A stretch of 36,368 nucleotides of DNA from Emticicia agri (GTDB taxonomy: Bacteria; Bacteroidota; Bacteroidia; Cytophagales; Spirosomataceae), in assembly GCA_945860265.1 (NCBI GenBank), contig CAMAQF010000040.1, positions 1 through 36,368 of the forward strand, given 5' to 3'. The translations under genes were made by a program, and so were the position numbers. Below are positions 8,466 through 15,688 of this stretch, piece by piece. Numbering within the stretch: position 1 is the first letter of the stretch; each line of letters opens with the position of its first letter. The notes beneath the pieces are model-generated. The model was not told where the DNA came from and did not search any database. It saw only the letters and a program-made list of their open reading frames with translations.

Positions 8466-9836
8466 ATGCAAAAAACAGTAGTTATAGATATCGTTGGTCT
8501 TAGCACAAGTGTGATTGGGGAATACACACCTTTCTTGCAGAATTTTATTGCTAAGAATAAGCTAACGCAAATAAAACCGCCATTTCCTGCTGTCACGACT
8601 ACCTCACAGAGTTGTTATGTTACAGGAAAAAATCCTAATGAACACGGTATCGTGGGCAATGGATGGTATGACCGTGAAGCTAATGAAATGAAGTTTTGGA
8701 AGCAATCGAATAAACTCGTTAAGGCCGAAAAAATTTGGGAGGCTGCAAAAAAGAAAGACCCGAATTTTACGAGTTCCAAAATGTTTTGGTGGTATAATAT
8801 GTATTCATCAGCTGATTTTTCTGCAACACCTCGTCCGCAATATCATTCTGATGGAAAAAAAGAACCAGACTGCTACACTTATCCTGCCGATTTGCGGGAT
8901 AAATTACAAGCAAAATTGGGGACTTTTCCTTTATTTAAATTTTGGGGGCCAAATACAAGTATTGATTGCTCAAAATGGATTGCGAATGCAGCCTTAGAAG
9001 TTGATAAAGAAAACGACCCAACGCTTACACTCATTTATTTGCCGCATTTAGATTATTGTTTGCAGAAATTTGGCTTAGATTTTAGTAAAATAGCCAAAGA
9101 TTTGCACGAAATTGATGATTTGGTAAAAGAATTAGTAGCATATTACGAAGAAAAAAATGCCAATATAATTCTGCTATCGGAATATGGCATTAACAACGTA
9201 AGTAATCCAATCCATATTAATCGTATTTTGCGTGAAAATGGTTTGATTTCTGTAAGACTTGAAAACGGTTATGAACTCCTCGACGGTGGAGTATCGAAAG
9301 CTTTTGCTGCAGCCGACCATCAAATTGCACATATTTACATCAATGATTTAAGTCAAAAAGAGCAAATCAAGACCATTTTATCAAAGGTCGAAGGAATATC
9401 TTTAGTGATGGACGAAGCCGAAAAAAGTGAATATAAAATCAACCACGAGCGTACAGGAGATTTAGTTTTGATGGCAAAAGCCGATAGCTGGTTTACTTAT
9501 TATTATTGGTTAGATGATAATCTTGCCCCTGATTTCGCACGATGCGTTGATATTCATAATAAACCAGGTTATGATCCCGTTGAAATGTTTATGAATCCTA
9601 AAAATCCATTCATAAAATTGCGTGCAGCTTATAAATTGGCTAGAAAATTACTCGGTTTTAGATATAGAATGGACGTGATTCCGTTGGATGCAACACTTAT
9701 CAAAGGCTCACACGGAACGCTTGATGTTGGTAAGGAATATTATCCTGTTTTGATAAGTAATCAGACACAATCAGAAGAGATTTTAGCTACTGATGTTTAT
9801 AATATCATTTGGAATAGTATTTTTGGGGAGAAATAA
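8466..9836 (+). CDS. eboF: EboF, alkaline phosphatase superfamily hydrolase
   Basis: A 456-residue protein of the nucleotide pyrophosphatase/phosphodiesterase branch of the alkaline phosphatase superfamily and last gene of the ebo set. Motifs are VIDIVGLS (metal Asp D8), PAVTTTSQS (Thr nucleophile region, 44-47), HGIVGNGWYDRE, LPHLDYCLQKFG (D196), LLSEYGI, ADHQIAHIYI, the APDFARCVDIHNKPGYDP stretch and a final GSHGTLD. At the place where many relatives have SDHG this protein has SEYG (E239, Y240), and Q200 stands four residues after D196 where a His is common. The metal set may therefore differ; to my recollection this is shared by the subfamily. It has no signal peptide. The C-terminal codons are duplicated at 11961-12023. 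Confidence 0.92.
   Translation: MQKTVVIDIVGLSTSVIGEYTPFLQNFIAKNKLTQIKPPFPAVTTTSQSCYVTGKNPNEHGIVGNGWYDREANEMKFWKQSNKLVKAEKIWEAAKKKDPNFTSSKMFWWYNMYSSADFSATPRPQYHSDGKKEPDCYTYPADLRDKLQAKLGTFPLFKFWGPNTSIDCSKWIANAALEVDKENDPTLTLIYLPHLDYCLQKFGLDFSKIAKDLHEIDDLVKELVAYYEEKNANIILLSEYGINNVSNPIHINRILRENGLISVRLENGYELLDGGVSKAFAAADHQIAHIYINDLSQKEQIKTILSKVEGISLVMDEAEKSEYKINHERTGDLVLMAKADSWFTYYYWLDDNLAPDFARCVDIHNKPGYDPVEMFMNPKNPFIKLRAAYKLARKLLGFRYRMDVIPLDATLIKGSHGTLDVGKEYYPVLISNQTQSEEILATDVYNIIWNSIFGEK
9807..9826 (+). repeat. Direct repeat copy 1 (inside eboF 3' end)
   Basis: ATTTGGAATAGTATTTTTGG is repeated exactly at 11994-12013, and similarity extends imperfectly on both sides to about 40 bp. The two copies bracket the minus-strand hydrolase gene, as expected after an insertion or duplication at the eboF end. 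Confidence 0.8.
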
Positions 9837-9852
9837 GTTTTCTTCCCGAAAA

Positions 9853-11814
9853 TCATTTATCATTAACATAGAAATAACGAATTCGACAAGCATTTCCGAT
9901 GCTCTGTATGTTCTTTTCAGCCGAAATTCTGATTTCTAAAGTATGCTCCCCATCTGTTAATGTATTTTCAACCGTACAAAACCACGGTAAGTGCAGCGAT
10001 TTACTCCATTGCGTAAACAAATCGTATTTTTTCCAATTTTTACCATCTACTCGATATTCGATTATCCCTGCATCTTGGCCAGCCGCAACAGCAACTCCAA
10101 TCACATTTCCTTTAAATTTCAAATGTAGTTTGCTTCCAATTATATTACTGGATAACATTGGAACATCCACAAAATCGCTTCGAGTCCCTGTGCCATCATT
10201 AGGATTCCATTTTTCAATAATTGACCAATTTTTGTCTATTTTTGCTGTAGAAACGTCTAAAAATCGACCACTTTCATACGAAAACTGATTAAATTTTTTG
10301 GGCAATGAATGGTTAATGATTTTATAGTCTGCGTCAATGTGACCTGCAAAAGCTTTCTCTAATAGTGCAATTATTGATTTGGCATAAATTCCTTGCCCAA
10401 ACGGGGAAGGATGAAGATTTTTAAAATCATTTTCCCAAGTAAATTCTTTATTATTTATCCTTTCAGTTACTTCTTTAGCCAAATTTATTGATGGACTTTG
10501 GTAATAACTTGCTATTTTTTCATGATTAACTATCACTTCTGGCACTTCACTTCTATTATATTGAGCTATTTTTTCAGGGTCAACAAAATGCATAAAAACT
10601 ACTTCAACTGCAGGATTTATTTTTCTAACATGACGCATAATTCCTTCCATAGCCATTATTTGTTCTTCTGAACTTGTGCCGTTGGTTTGGTCATTGACGG
10701 CTGCTTCTACAAACAATAAATCAATTTTTCCTTTTAAAATGACATCTCTTTCAAGCCTAAAAGCATTAGGAACACTGCCGAAAGATGGAATACCTGCATT
10801 TACAAAATCGAAAGTTGTTTCATTAAAACATTTTGTTAAGTAAGCAGAAACGCTATCTCGCCAACCATGATTATAAGTTATTGAACCACCTAAAAATGCT
10901 ACCCGACTTTGTTTATTTTGGGAAAAACTAATCTTACAATTGGGTAAACCCTTGCGTAATCGATGAAAATCTGAAGAACTTAAAAAACTGCTAACGGTAT
11001 TTTTTTTTATGAAATCCGCAACAATTTGTGGCGTTTCGATATCGAAATGATGACCATTCAAAGTATGTTTTCCTTTTGTGCAAGGAATAACAGTCGCAAT
11101 GCCACCAAGACGAATATATTTATTAATCAACGGAAACGTATTTTCTTCAACTGGAACAATTTCATCATTTAGGCCAACAGTATGCAAAACTGGCACTTTT
11201 GCATTTGCTAATGTTTCTAAACCATCAATCGGATTATTCAAATATCGCTGGGCTTCGTCGTCATTGGCAAAGCCATACTCTTTTTTCAATAATTCCCAAT
11301 CCGATTTACTACCCATTCCTTTGCGAAAACCCGCTGGCCAACTTTTAAAATCACAAACGGGAGCTTCAGCATATATACATGATACTTTTTCGGGATTTTG
11401 CTTCGCCCAATTATACACATACAAACCACCTCTACTCACTCCTTCCAAAGCTACTTTTTTCTGAAGACTATATTTTTGAGTGATGAAATTGTAGAATTTA
11501 TTCCATATTGCCATCGCCTTCGGACTACCATATTGGTTATCAGCGTTGATAAAAACCAAATGAAAACCTTGAGCAATAAGTATGCTATCGGTATCTGTAT
11601 GCCAATCTAGGAACTGAGCTTTCCAAATCCATGGATTGCCAGAAAGTGGTTTATTAGGTACAATTACACTCACATTTCGCCCATCAAAACTTAAATCATG
11701 TCTTACAAATCCATGCCATTTTGATTCTTTAAGGCCATTATTTATGGACAGTTGTGCAAAGTTTTGAGCCGAAAAACTCAGAAAAATAATATTTAAACAA
11801 ATGATTTTCTTCAT
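9853..11814 (-). CDS. Secreted two-domain esterase: alpha/beta hydrolase plus SGNH hydrolase
   Basis: 653 residues with a signal peptide (MKKIICLNIIFLSFSAQNFAQ). The first half (about 30-275) is an alpha/beta hydrolase with nucleophile elbow GVSRGG (S127), a candidate acid in GLNDEIVP (D217) and a His in the KGKHTLNGHH region. The second half (about 300-490) is an SGNH/GDSL hydrolase with block I FLGGSIT (S311), Gly in NAGIPSFG (G341), Asn in EAAVND (N374) and the late His in NLHPSPFG (H468). The usual Asp three residues before that His is a Lys here. The last 150 residues look like a beta-sandwich. Such proteins probably remove acyl groups from polysaccharides. It is transcribed against eboF and lies between the two eboF-tail copies. 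The assignment is by motif; the substrate is unknown. Confidence 0.85.
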   Translation of the reverse strand: MKKIICLNIIFLSFSAQNFAQLSINNGLKESKWHGFVRHDLSFDGRNVSVIVPNKPLSGNPWIWKAQFLDWHTDTDSILIAQGFHLVFINADNQYGSPKAMAIWNKFYNFITQKYSLQKKVALEGVSRGGLYVYNWAKQNPEKVSCIYAEAPVCDFKSWPAGFRKGMGSKSDWELLKKEYGFANDDEAQRYLNNPIDGLETLANAKVPVLHTVGLNDEIVPVEENTFPLINKYIRLGGIATVIPCTKGKHTLNGHHFDIETPQIVADFIKKNTVSSFLSSSDFHRLRKGLPNCKISFSQNKQSRVAFLGGSITYNHGWRDSVSAYLTKCFNETTFDFVNAGIPSFGSVPNAFRLERDVILKGKIDLLFVEAAVNDQTNGTSSEEQIMAMEGIMRHVRKINPAVEVVFMHFVDPEKIAQYNRSEVPEVIVNHEKIASYYQSPSINLAKEVTERINNKEFTWENDFKNLHPSPFGQGIYAKSIIALLEKAFAGHIDADYKIINHSLPKKFNQFSYESGRFLDVSTAKIDKNWSIIEKWNPNDGTGTRSDFVDVPMLSSNIIGSKLHLKFKGNVIGVAVAAGQDAGIIEYRVDGKNWKKYDLFTQWSKSLHLPWFCTVENTLTDGEHTLEIRISAEKNIQSIGNACRIRYFYVNDK

Positions 11815-11822
11815 AAATTAAT

Positions 11823-11867
11823 ACTTTCAAAAGATTGGAGTTCAATTTATATATTTATTTTGAAAGT
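11823..11867. repeat. Inverted repeat just upstream of the hydrolase gene
   Basis: ACTTTCAAAA (11823-11832) and TTTTGAAAGT (11858-11867) are perfect inverted copies 25 bp apart, beginning 9 bp upstream of the minus-strand hydrolase start. This could be an operator, or the end of the inserted segment. No matching end is seen near 9840. Confidence 0.4.
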
Positions 11868-11960
11868 AATAAACTTCATTTTCGTAAAAAGGACTTAATC
11901 TCAAATAAAAAGCTTTACTATCGAAAAATGATGTAATTTTGCGAATATAAAATTAGCCAA

Positions 11961-12023
11961 ATGAAATTTCAATCCACTAATATTAATGATGTGATTTGGA
12001 ATAGTATTTTTGGAGCGAAATGA
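11961..12023 (+). pseudogene. Relic of an eboF 3' end (20 codons)
   Basis: The frame from ATG 11961 to TGA 12023 encodes MKFQSTNINDVIWNSIFGAK. Its last part copies the end of EboF, where the real gene ends YNIIWNSIFGEK. Nothing upstream in frame continues the similarity: 11815-11960 is A/T-rich and non-coding. It is therefore a leftover 3' end of an eboF-like gene, not a functional gene. It is followed at once by the hairpin terminator at 12036-12065, which may be the original terminator of the ebo operon. It could be the remnant of a second eboF copy, or the ancestral end separated from the gene by insertion of the hydrolase segment. Confidence 0.7.
11994..12013 (+). repeat. Direct repeat copy 2 (eboF-tail relic)
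   Basis: Exact second copy of the 20-base repeat at 9807-9826, in the same orientation, 2.19 kb further on. Confidence 0.8.
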
Positions 12024-12035
12024 ATTTTTTCTTGA

Positions 12036-12065
12036 TAAAAATGCTTGTTGTCAAAAGCATTTTTA
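12036..12065 (+). terminator. Hairpin terminator after the eboF-tail relic
   Basis: TAAAAATGCTT (12036-12046) pairs perfectly with AAGCATTTTTA (12055-12065), eleven pairs, and the 3' arm itself supplies the T-run. It lies 13 bp after the relic stop and before the toxin-antitoxin genes. Confidence 0.65.
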
Positions 12066-12080
12066 TCTCTAAAATTTATT

Positions 12081-12088
12081 TATATTTG
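12081..12088 (+). promoter_or_regulatory. -7 promoter box of the PIN toxin-antitoxin pair
   Basis: TATATTTG matches the Bacteroidota -7 consensus TAnnTTTG exactly and lies 27 bp before the antitoxin start. No clear -33 box was found at the usual spacing. Confidence 0.45.
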
Positions 12089-12114
12089 TTTAAAATTCTT
12101 AATAATCTAGGCTT

Positions 12115-12339
12115 ATGACTGCTATTAATATCCAAAACAAGGATAATGAGATACTTATTAGGCTCAATCGCAATAGTTTTGATGAAACATATTTAATTTC
12201 TTTAGTTAAAAGACTTAATTTGGAAGCAACCGTCAAAGAGGCACAAATTGACACGAAAGTATTAGAAATAGCCGACGAAATAGACACTGAATGGTGGAGT
12301 AAAAATTGTGACGAATTTTTACGAGAGGTAAAACGCTAA
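12115..12339 (+). CDS. Antitoxin of a PIN-type toxin-antitoxin pair
   Basis: A 74-residue acidic protein. The N-terminal half (about 1-45) is rich in beta- and helix-forming segments. The C-terminal tail holds DTEWWSKNCDEFLREVKR, the kind of amphipathic segment that antitoxins insert into a PIN toxin. It belongs to no DNA-binding family I can name with certainty. The stop overlaps the toxin start (TAATG, one base shared at 12339), which gives translational coupling and is the main reason for the call. The pair has its own -7 box at 12081-12088 and is likely autoregulated, as such pairs usually are. Confidence 0.75.
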   Translation: MTAINIQNKDNEILIRLNRNSFDETYLISLVKRLNLEATVKEAQIDTKVLEIADEIDTEWWSKNCDEFLREVKR

Positions 12340-12743
12340 TGAAGAAAATTATTATTATTGATACCAATCTTATTTTTTCGTCTTTACTTTCACCAGCTTC
12401 ACATATTCGTGAAATTTTATTAGATGATACTTTTACGTTTTATGCTCCAAACTATATCATAGCTGAAATATTTAAGCATCAGAAAAAAATGCTCAAATAC
12501 ACAAAGCTCAATGATGTTGAGTTTTTTAAATACTTCAATGGAATCATCGAAAATATTAAATTTATTCCACTAGATTTCATCAGTATCCAAAGTCGACAAA
12601 TTGCTTATGATCTTTGCTACGACATTGACCCAAAAGACATCCCATTTGTTGCTTTGTCAATTGAGCTAAAATCACCGCTTTGGACAGGTGATGGCAAACT
12701 TAAACGAGGACTTACAGCAAAAGGTTTTTCTAACTTCCACTAA
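12339..12743 (+). CDS. PIN-domain ribonuclease toxin (VapC-like)
   Basis: A 134-residue PIN-domain protein. The acidic active-site residues are recognisable: D8 in IIIIDTNLIFS, E43 in YIIAEIFKH, D100 in DPKDIPFVALS and D118 in WTGDGKL. PIN toxins cut RNA, often tRNA or rRNA, and are held inactive by the antitoxin encoded just upstream. Length and motifs fit the family with nothing missing, so the toxin should be active. The following HipA-like gene starts 50 bp downstream in the same direction, making this part of a small accessory islet next to the disturbed eboF end. Confidence 0.88.
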   Translation: MKKIIIIDTNLIFSSLLSPASHIREILLDDTFTFYAPNYIIAEIFKHQKKMLKYTKLNDVEFFKYFNGIIENIKFIPLDFISIQSRQIAYDLCYDIDPKDIPFVALSIELKSPLWTGDGKLKRGLTAKGFSNFH

Positions 12744-12793
12744 ATTCAATATTGAAACTTTCTTGATTTCCATATCTTTTTACTACACATTAA

Positions 12794-13576
12794 ATGCAAC
12801 TCCGAACAGTAAATATTACTCGATATGTAACGCCTTTGCGAGAAGGTGGTTCGTTGCCCGCCATCGTCGAAGCAGATGATGGATTTTTGTATGTACTAAA
12901 ATTTCTTGGGGCAGGGCAAGGCGTAAAAGCACTAATCGCTGAATTGATTTGCGGAGAATTAGCCCGTGCTTTGGGCTTGAAAATGCCTGAAATCGTCTTT
13001 GCAACACTTGATGATTCTTTCAGCAAAACCGAACCCGACGAAGAAATCCAAGATTTGCTACAAGCAAGTGTTGGGCTAAATTTGGGTGTTCATTACCTTT
13101 CTGGTTCGATTACTTTTGACCCAATTGTAAAAAAGATTGAACCAAAGGTTGCTTCAAAAATAGTTTTACTCGACTATATTCTGACCAACGTTGACCGCAC
13201 GCCACGCAATACAAATATGCTTATGTGGCACAAAGAATTATGGTTGATTGACCATGGTGCTTCGCTGTATTTTCATCATTCGTGGGAAAACTGGGAGGAA
13301 CAATCAAAACGAGCATTTGTTGCCATCAAAGACCACGTACTTTTGGCACAAGCAAGCGAGATTGAGGCTGTTGTTGAAGACTTTTGTGCAACACTTACGC
13401 CCGAACTCATCAACGATGTAGTAAACTTGATTCCTGATGAGTGGTTGAGCGATTACTCGGTACTTGATTCACCCGAAGAACGCCGTCAAGTTTATGCTCA
13501 GTTTATCGAAACACGAGTAAAAATGATAGATTCTGTAATAAAAGAGATAGAAAATGCAAGAAAATCAACTATATGA
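12794..13576 (+). CDS. HipA-like kinase (HipA_2 type)
   Basis: A 260-residue protein with a compact HipA-type kinase fold. LYVLKFLGAGQGVKAL carries the likely ATP-binding Lys (K36) within the first lobe. LLDYILTNVDRTPRNTNML holds the catalytic Asp (D134) and metal-site Asn, and LWLIDHGASLYF holds a DFG-like Asp (D153). It is shorter than classical HipA (about 440 residues) and has no partner HipB gene. The next gene, a DUF3037 protein, overlaps it by 23 bases, a pairing I recall from many bacteria. The target is unknown; relatives phosphorylate tRNA synthetases, but this has not been shown for this branch as far as I know. It may be a stress or defence module. Confidence 0.85.
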   Translation: MQLRTVNITRYVTPLREGGSLPAIVEADDGFLYVLKFLGAGQGVKALIAELICGELARALGLKMPEIVFATLDDSFSKTEPDEEIQDLLQASVGLNLGVHYLSGSITFDPIVKKIEPKVASKIVLLDYILTNVDRTPRNTNMLMWHKELWLIDHGASLYFHHSWENWEEQSKRAFVAIKDHVLLAQASEIEAVVEDFCATLTPELINDVVNLIPDEWLSDYSVLDSPEERRQVYAQFIETRVKMIDSVIKEIENARKSTI

Positions 13577-13940
13577 GTATGCCGTAATTAGGGTTGTGCC
13601 GAAAGTTGAGCGTGAAGAATTTCTGAACGTTGGCATTATTCTTTATTGCAAAAAACAAGGTTTTTTAATGGCAAAATACATTCTCGACAAACAAAGACTG
13701 AGTATTTTCGGTACAGAATTAGACTTTGAAGACTTAGAAAAATACCTTCAAACTTGGGAAAAGATTTGTATCGGAGGAAAAGATGGAGGACCAATCGGGA
13801 TTTTACCAATTGCTTCACGTTTTCGCTGGCTTACCGCAACCCGAAGTACGATTATCCAGACTTCAAAAACGCATCCAGGTTATTCTACCGATGCTTTAAA
13901 AACCCTTGATTGTCTTTTTGAAAATTTGGTTCTTTGCTAA
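13554..13940 (+). CDS. DUF3037 protein
   Basis: A 128-residue protein opening with the characteristic YEYAVIRVVPKVEREEFLNVGIILYC and ending with the STDALKTLDCLFENLV segment. These mark the DUF3037 family, whose function is unknown. Its start lies inside the 3' end of the HipA-like gene (23-base overlap, different frame), so the two are almost certainly translated together and are probably partners. It has no signal peptide or membrane helix. A DUF3820 gene follows after 12 bp. Confidence 0.87.
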   Translation: MQENQLYEYAVIRVVPKVEREEFLNVGIILYCKKQGFLMAKYILDKQRLSIFGTELDFEDLEKYLQTWEKICIGGKDGGPIGILPIASRFRWLTATRSTIIQTSKTHPGYSTDALKTLDCLFENLVLC

Positions 13941-13952
13941 AAAACAGACGAA

Positions 13953-14168
13953 ATGAACTCACAAATACTCCAAGATTTAGTTAAGTTTCAGATGCCTTAT
14001 GGTAATTATAAAGGGCGATTAATCTGCGATTTGCCCGAATATTATTTGATTTGGTATCAAAACAAAGGTTTTCCCGAAGGAAAGCTCGGAATGATGTTGG
14101 CTACAATGTACGAAATTAAAGTCAATGGACTGGAATATCTCCTAAAACCGCTACGCCAAAATCTTTAA
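13953..14168 (+). CDS. DUF3820 protein
   Basis: A 71-residue protein with MPYGNYKGRLICDLPEYYL followed by KGFPEGKLGMMLATMYEIKVNG, a close fit to the DUF3820 family, whose members are small single-domain proteins of unknown function. Length is normal. It lies 12 bp after the DUF3037 gene and probably shares its transcript. Whether it has a role in the HipA-like module or is simply carried along cannot be told from the sequence. Confidence 0.88.
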   Translation: MNSQILQDLVKFQMPYGNYKGRLICDLPEYYLIWYQNKGFPEGKLGMMLATMYEIKVNGLEYLLKPLRQNL

Positions 14169-14233
14169 AATTTGATAGCCAAACTATCTTCCATATTTTA
14201 CTGTTATTCTTCATACATAAACTAACAGAAAAC

Positions 14234-14941
14234 ATGTCAGAAATAAAAACAGCTCTCATTACAGGAGGCTCAAAAGGAATTGGCTACGGTGTAGCAGAAG
14301 TATTGATAAAAGAAGGAATAAAAGTAGCTATCACGAGTCGCTCAAAAGCAGCAGCAGATGAAGCAGCCGCAGAATTGAACAAAATAAAGGCAGGATACGC
14401 ACTCGGAATCGAATCAGACGTTAGAAATTTCGAATCACAAAAGGGTGCCGTTGATGCGGTAATAAATAACTGGGGAAGACTCGATTATTTCATTGCTAAC
14501 GCAGGCATTGGACACTTCGCTCCTATCCAAACGCTCACTACGGAGCAATGGCACGAAATGATTGATATTAACCTAACTGGTGTTTTTTATAGTATAAAAG
14601 CATCTTTAGAAGCTTTAAAAACCACAAAAGGCTATTTTATTAGCATTGCAAGTTTGGCAGGAACAAACTTTTTTCCAAGTGCCAGTGGTTATAATGCCAG
14701 TAAATTTGGTTTGGTTGGTTTCACTCAAGCTATCATGCTTGATTTGAGAAATGAAGGCATTAAAGTTTCAACGATTATGCCCGGTTCGGTGGCTACTCAT
14801 TTTAACAATCACGAACCAAGTGAAAAGGACGCATGGAAAATCCAGCCAGAAGATATTGGACAAATTGTTTCGGACTTAATCAAAATGCCTGCTCGTACTT
14901 TACCGAGCAAAATTGAGGTTCGCCCAACGGTGCCAAAATAA
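14234..14941 (+). CDS. Short-chain dehydrogenase/reductase (SDR)
   Basis: A 235-residue classical SDR. The NAD(P)-binding motif is TGGSKGIG (10-17), followed by the structural NAG in IANAGIG (N89) and a second Asn (N113) of the catalytic tetrad. The catalytic Ser lies in SIASLAG (138-140), with Tyr and Lys in GYNASKFG (Y153, K157). Basic residues after the second strand (TSRSK) suggest NADP. It is most similar in layout to 3-oxoacyl-ACP-reductase-like enzymes, but the substrate cannot be deduced. It is followed by a good terminator and separated by 65 bp from the DUF3820 gene. Confidence 0.92.
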   Translation: MSEIKTALITGGSKGIGYGVAEVLIKEGIKVAITSRSKAAADEAAAELNKIKAGYALGIESDVRNFESQKGAVDAVINNWGRLDYFIANAGIGHFAPIQTLTTEQWHEMIDINLTGVFYSIKASLEALKTTKGYFISIASLAGTNFFPSASGYNASKFGLVGFTQAIMLDLRNEGIKVSTIMPGSVATHFNNHEPSEKDAWKIQPEDIGQIVSDLIKMPARTLPSKIEVRPTVPK

Positions 14942-14965
14942 TAAAGTTATTATTGATTATGGTGT

Positions 14966-15003
14966 AAAAACGCCTCATTCAAAATAAATGTGGCGTTTTT
15001 TTA
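14966..15003 (+). terminator. Terminator after the SDR gene
   Basis: AAAACGCC (14967-14974) pairs with GGCGTTTT (14992-14999), extended past one mismatch by CATT/AATG, and runs into a T-tract to 15003. It sits 25 bp after the SDR stop. Confidence 0.8.
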
Positions 15004-15084
15004 TTGAAAAGAAAACTCATCTTATTTTCAATAATATATCTTGCTTAACAAATTGAACAAAATGTCAGCAATTAAACTACACCA

Positions 15085-15116
15085 CCAAAAAGCAATGTTG
15101 TTACGGCTACAACATT
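15085..15116 (-). terminator. Terminator of the two small minus-strand genes
   Basis: AATGTTGT (15094-15101) and ACAACATT (15109-15116) form a perfect 8-bp hairpin with a 7-base loop. On the minus strand it is followed by a short T-run. It begins 5 bases after the stop of the 30-residue ORF. Confidence 0.55.
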
Positions 15117-15120
15117 TCAA

Positions 15121-15213
15121 CTATTTTTTGTGGCTATTGTTTAATAAAAGTGCAAAACCAACTCCAAATAATAATGTGATTAAGGCTGCAAAATAAGGAA
15201 TTAAATCAGTCAT
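15121..15213 (-). CDS. Tiny membrane protein, 30 residues
   Basis: A minus-strand frame from ATG 15213 to TAG 15121 encoding MTDLIPYFAALITLLFGVGF and ten more residues, ending NNSHKK. It is a single predicted membrane helix with a charged tail and is too short for ordinary gene finders. The start overlaps the end of the 61-residue gene by eight bases (ATGACTGA), a typical coupling arrangement. A terminator follows directly. Unknown function; I do not recognise a family. The call rests on the overlap, the helix and the terminator. Confidence 0.55.
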   Translation of the reverse strand: MTDLIPYFAALITLLFGVGFALLLNNSHKK

Positions 15214-15391
15214 TTTTTGAGTTATTGATTAGTTTAAGGTAAATCCCAAAAGCCAAAATAGATGGCACCCATAGTCCAATGAAGGTACCACTTTCCTTTT
15301 CACCCTTGAAATAGAGTATTTCAGAAAATACCAACGACAAAAAAGCTGCAACAAACAATAACTTATCTCCAACTGTAAATTTTTTGAACAT
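15206..15391 (-). CDS. Small membrane protein, 61 residues
   Basis: A 61-residue protein with two predicted membrane helices (about 9-27 and 35-54) joined by a short charged loop, FKGEKESGTF. It opens MFKKFTVGDKLLFVAAFLS. It has no recognised family or catalytic motif. Together with the overlapping 30-residue membrane ORF downstream it may form a tiny membrane complex or accessory subunit pair, but no larger partner is next to them. The 297-bp stretch upstream (15392-15688) is A/T-rich with no gene that I can see. Confidence 0.6.
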   Translation of the reverse strand: MFKKFTVGDKLLFVAAFLSLVFSEILYFKGEKESGTFIGLWVPSILAFGIYLKLINNSKND

Positions 15392-15628
15392 GTTTCTTAG
15401 ATTTCAATTATATAATATTGTATCGTACAAGTAAAACGTTGTTTGTAATTTCAAATACATTTACTGAATCAACAATCACAAAAACAACTTTTTATTTATA
15501 TAGTTACAAATTTAATACATTCTGTTTACTTAGCAAACATTAGTGTGTTTTTATTATATAATTTAGGATTTTGGCAAAACTAATTCACTTATCATCAACG
15601 ACATTCATAAAATTCAAGTTTTAGCAAA

Positions 15629-15660
15629 TAAAAAAAAACTTCAACCCTAAAAAATGGGCT
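15629..15660 (-). terminator. Weak terminator after the DUF4920 gene
   Basis: Read on the minus strand, AGCCC (15660-15656) pairs with GGGTT (15647-15643) including one G-U pair, and is followed within a few bases by nine Ts. It starts 28 bp after the DUF4920 stop. Confidence 0.4.
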
Positions 15661-15688
15661 TTGCAGGCTTTAATAAATTTATTCTAAA

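Noticed and set aside
9899..10288. A 129-codon plus-strand ORF inside the hydrolase gene
   Set aside because: It is antisense to the secreted hydrolase, which has clear motifs and a signal peptide.
12688..12879. A 63-codon plus-strand ORF between the PIN toxin and the HipA-like gene
   Set aside because: It covers the toxin 3' end and the HipA-like 5' end in another frame and has no family-like sequence.
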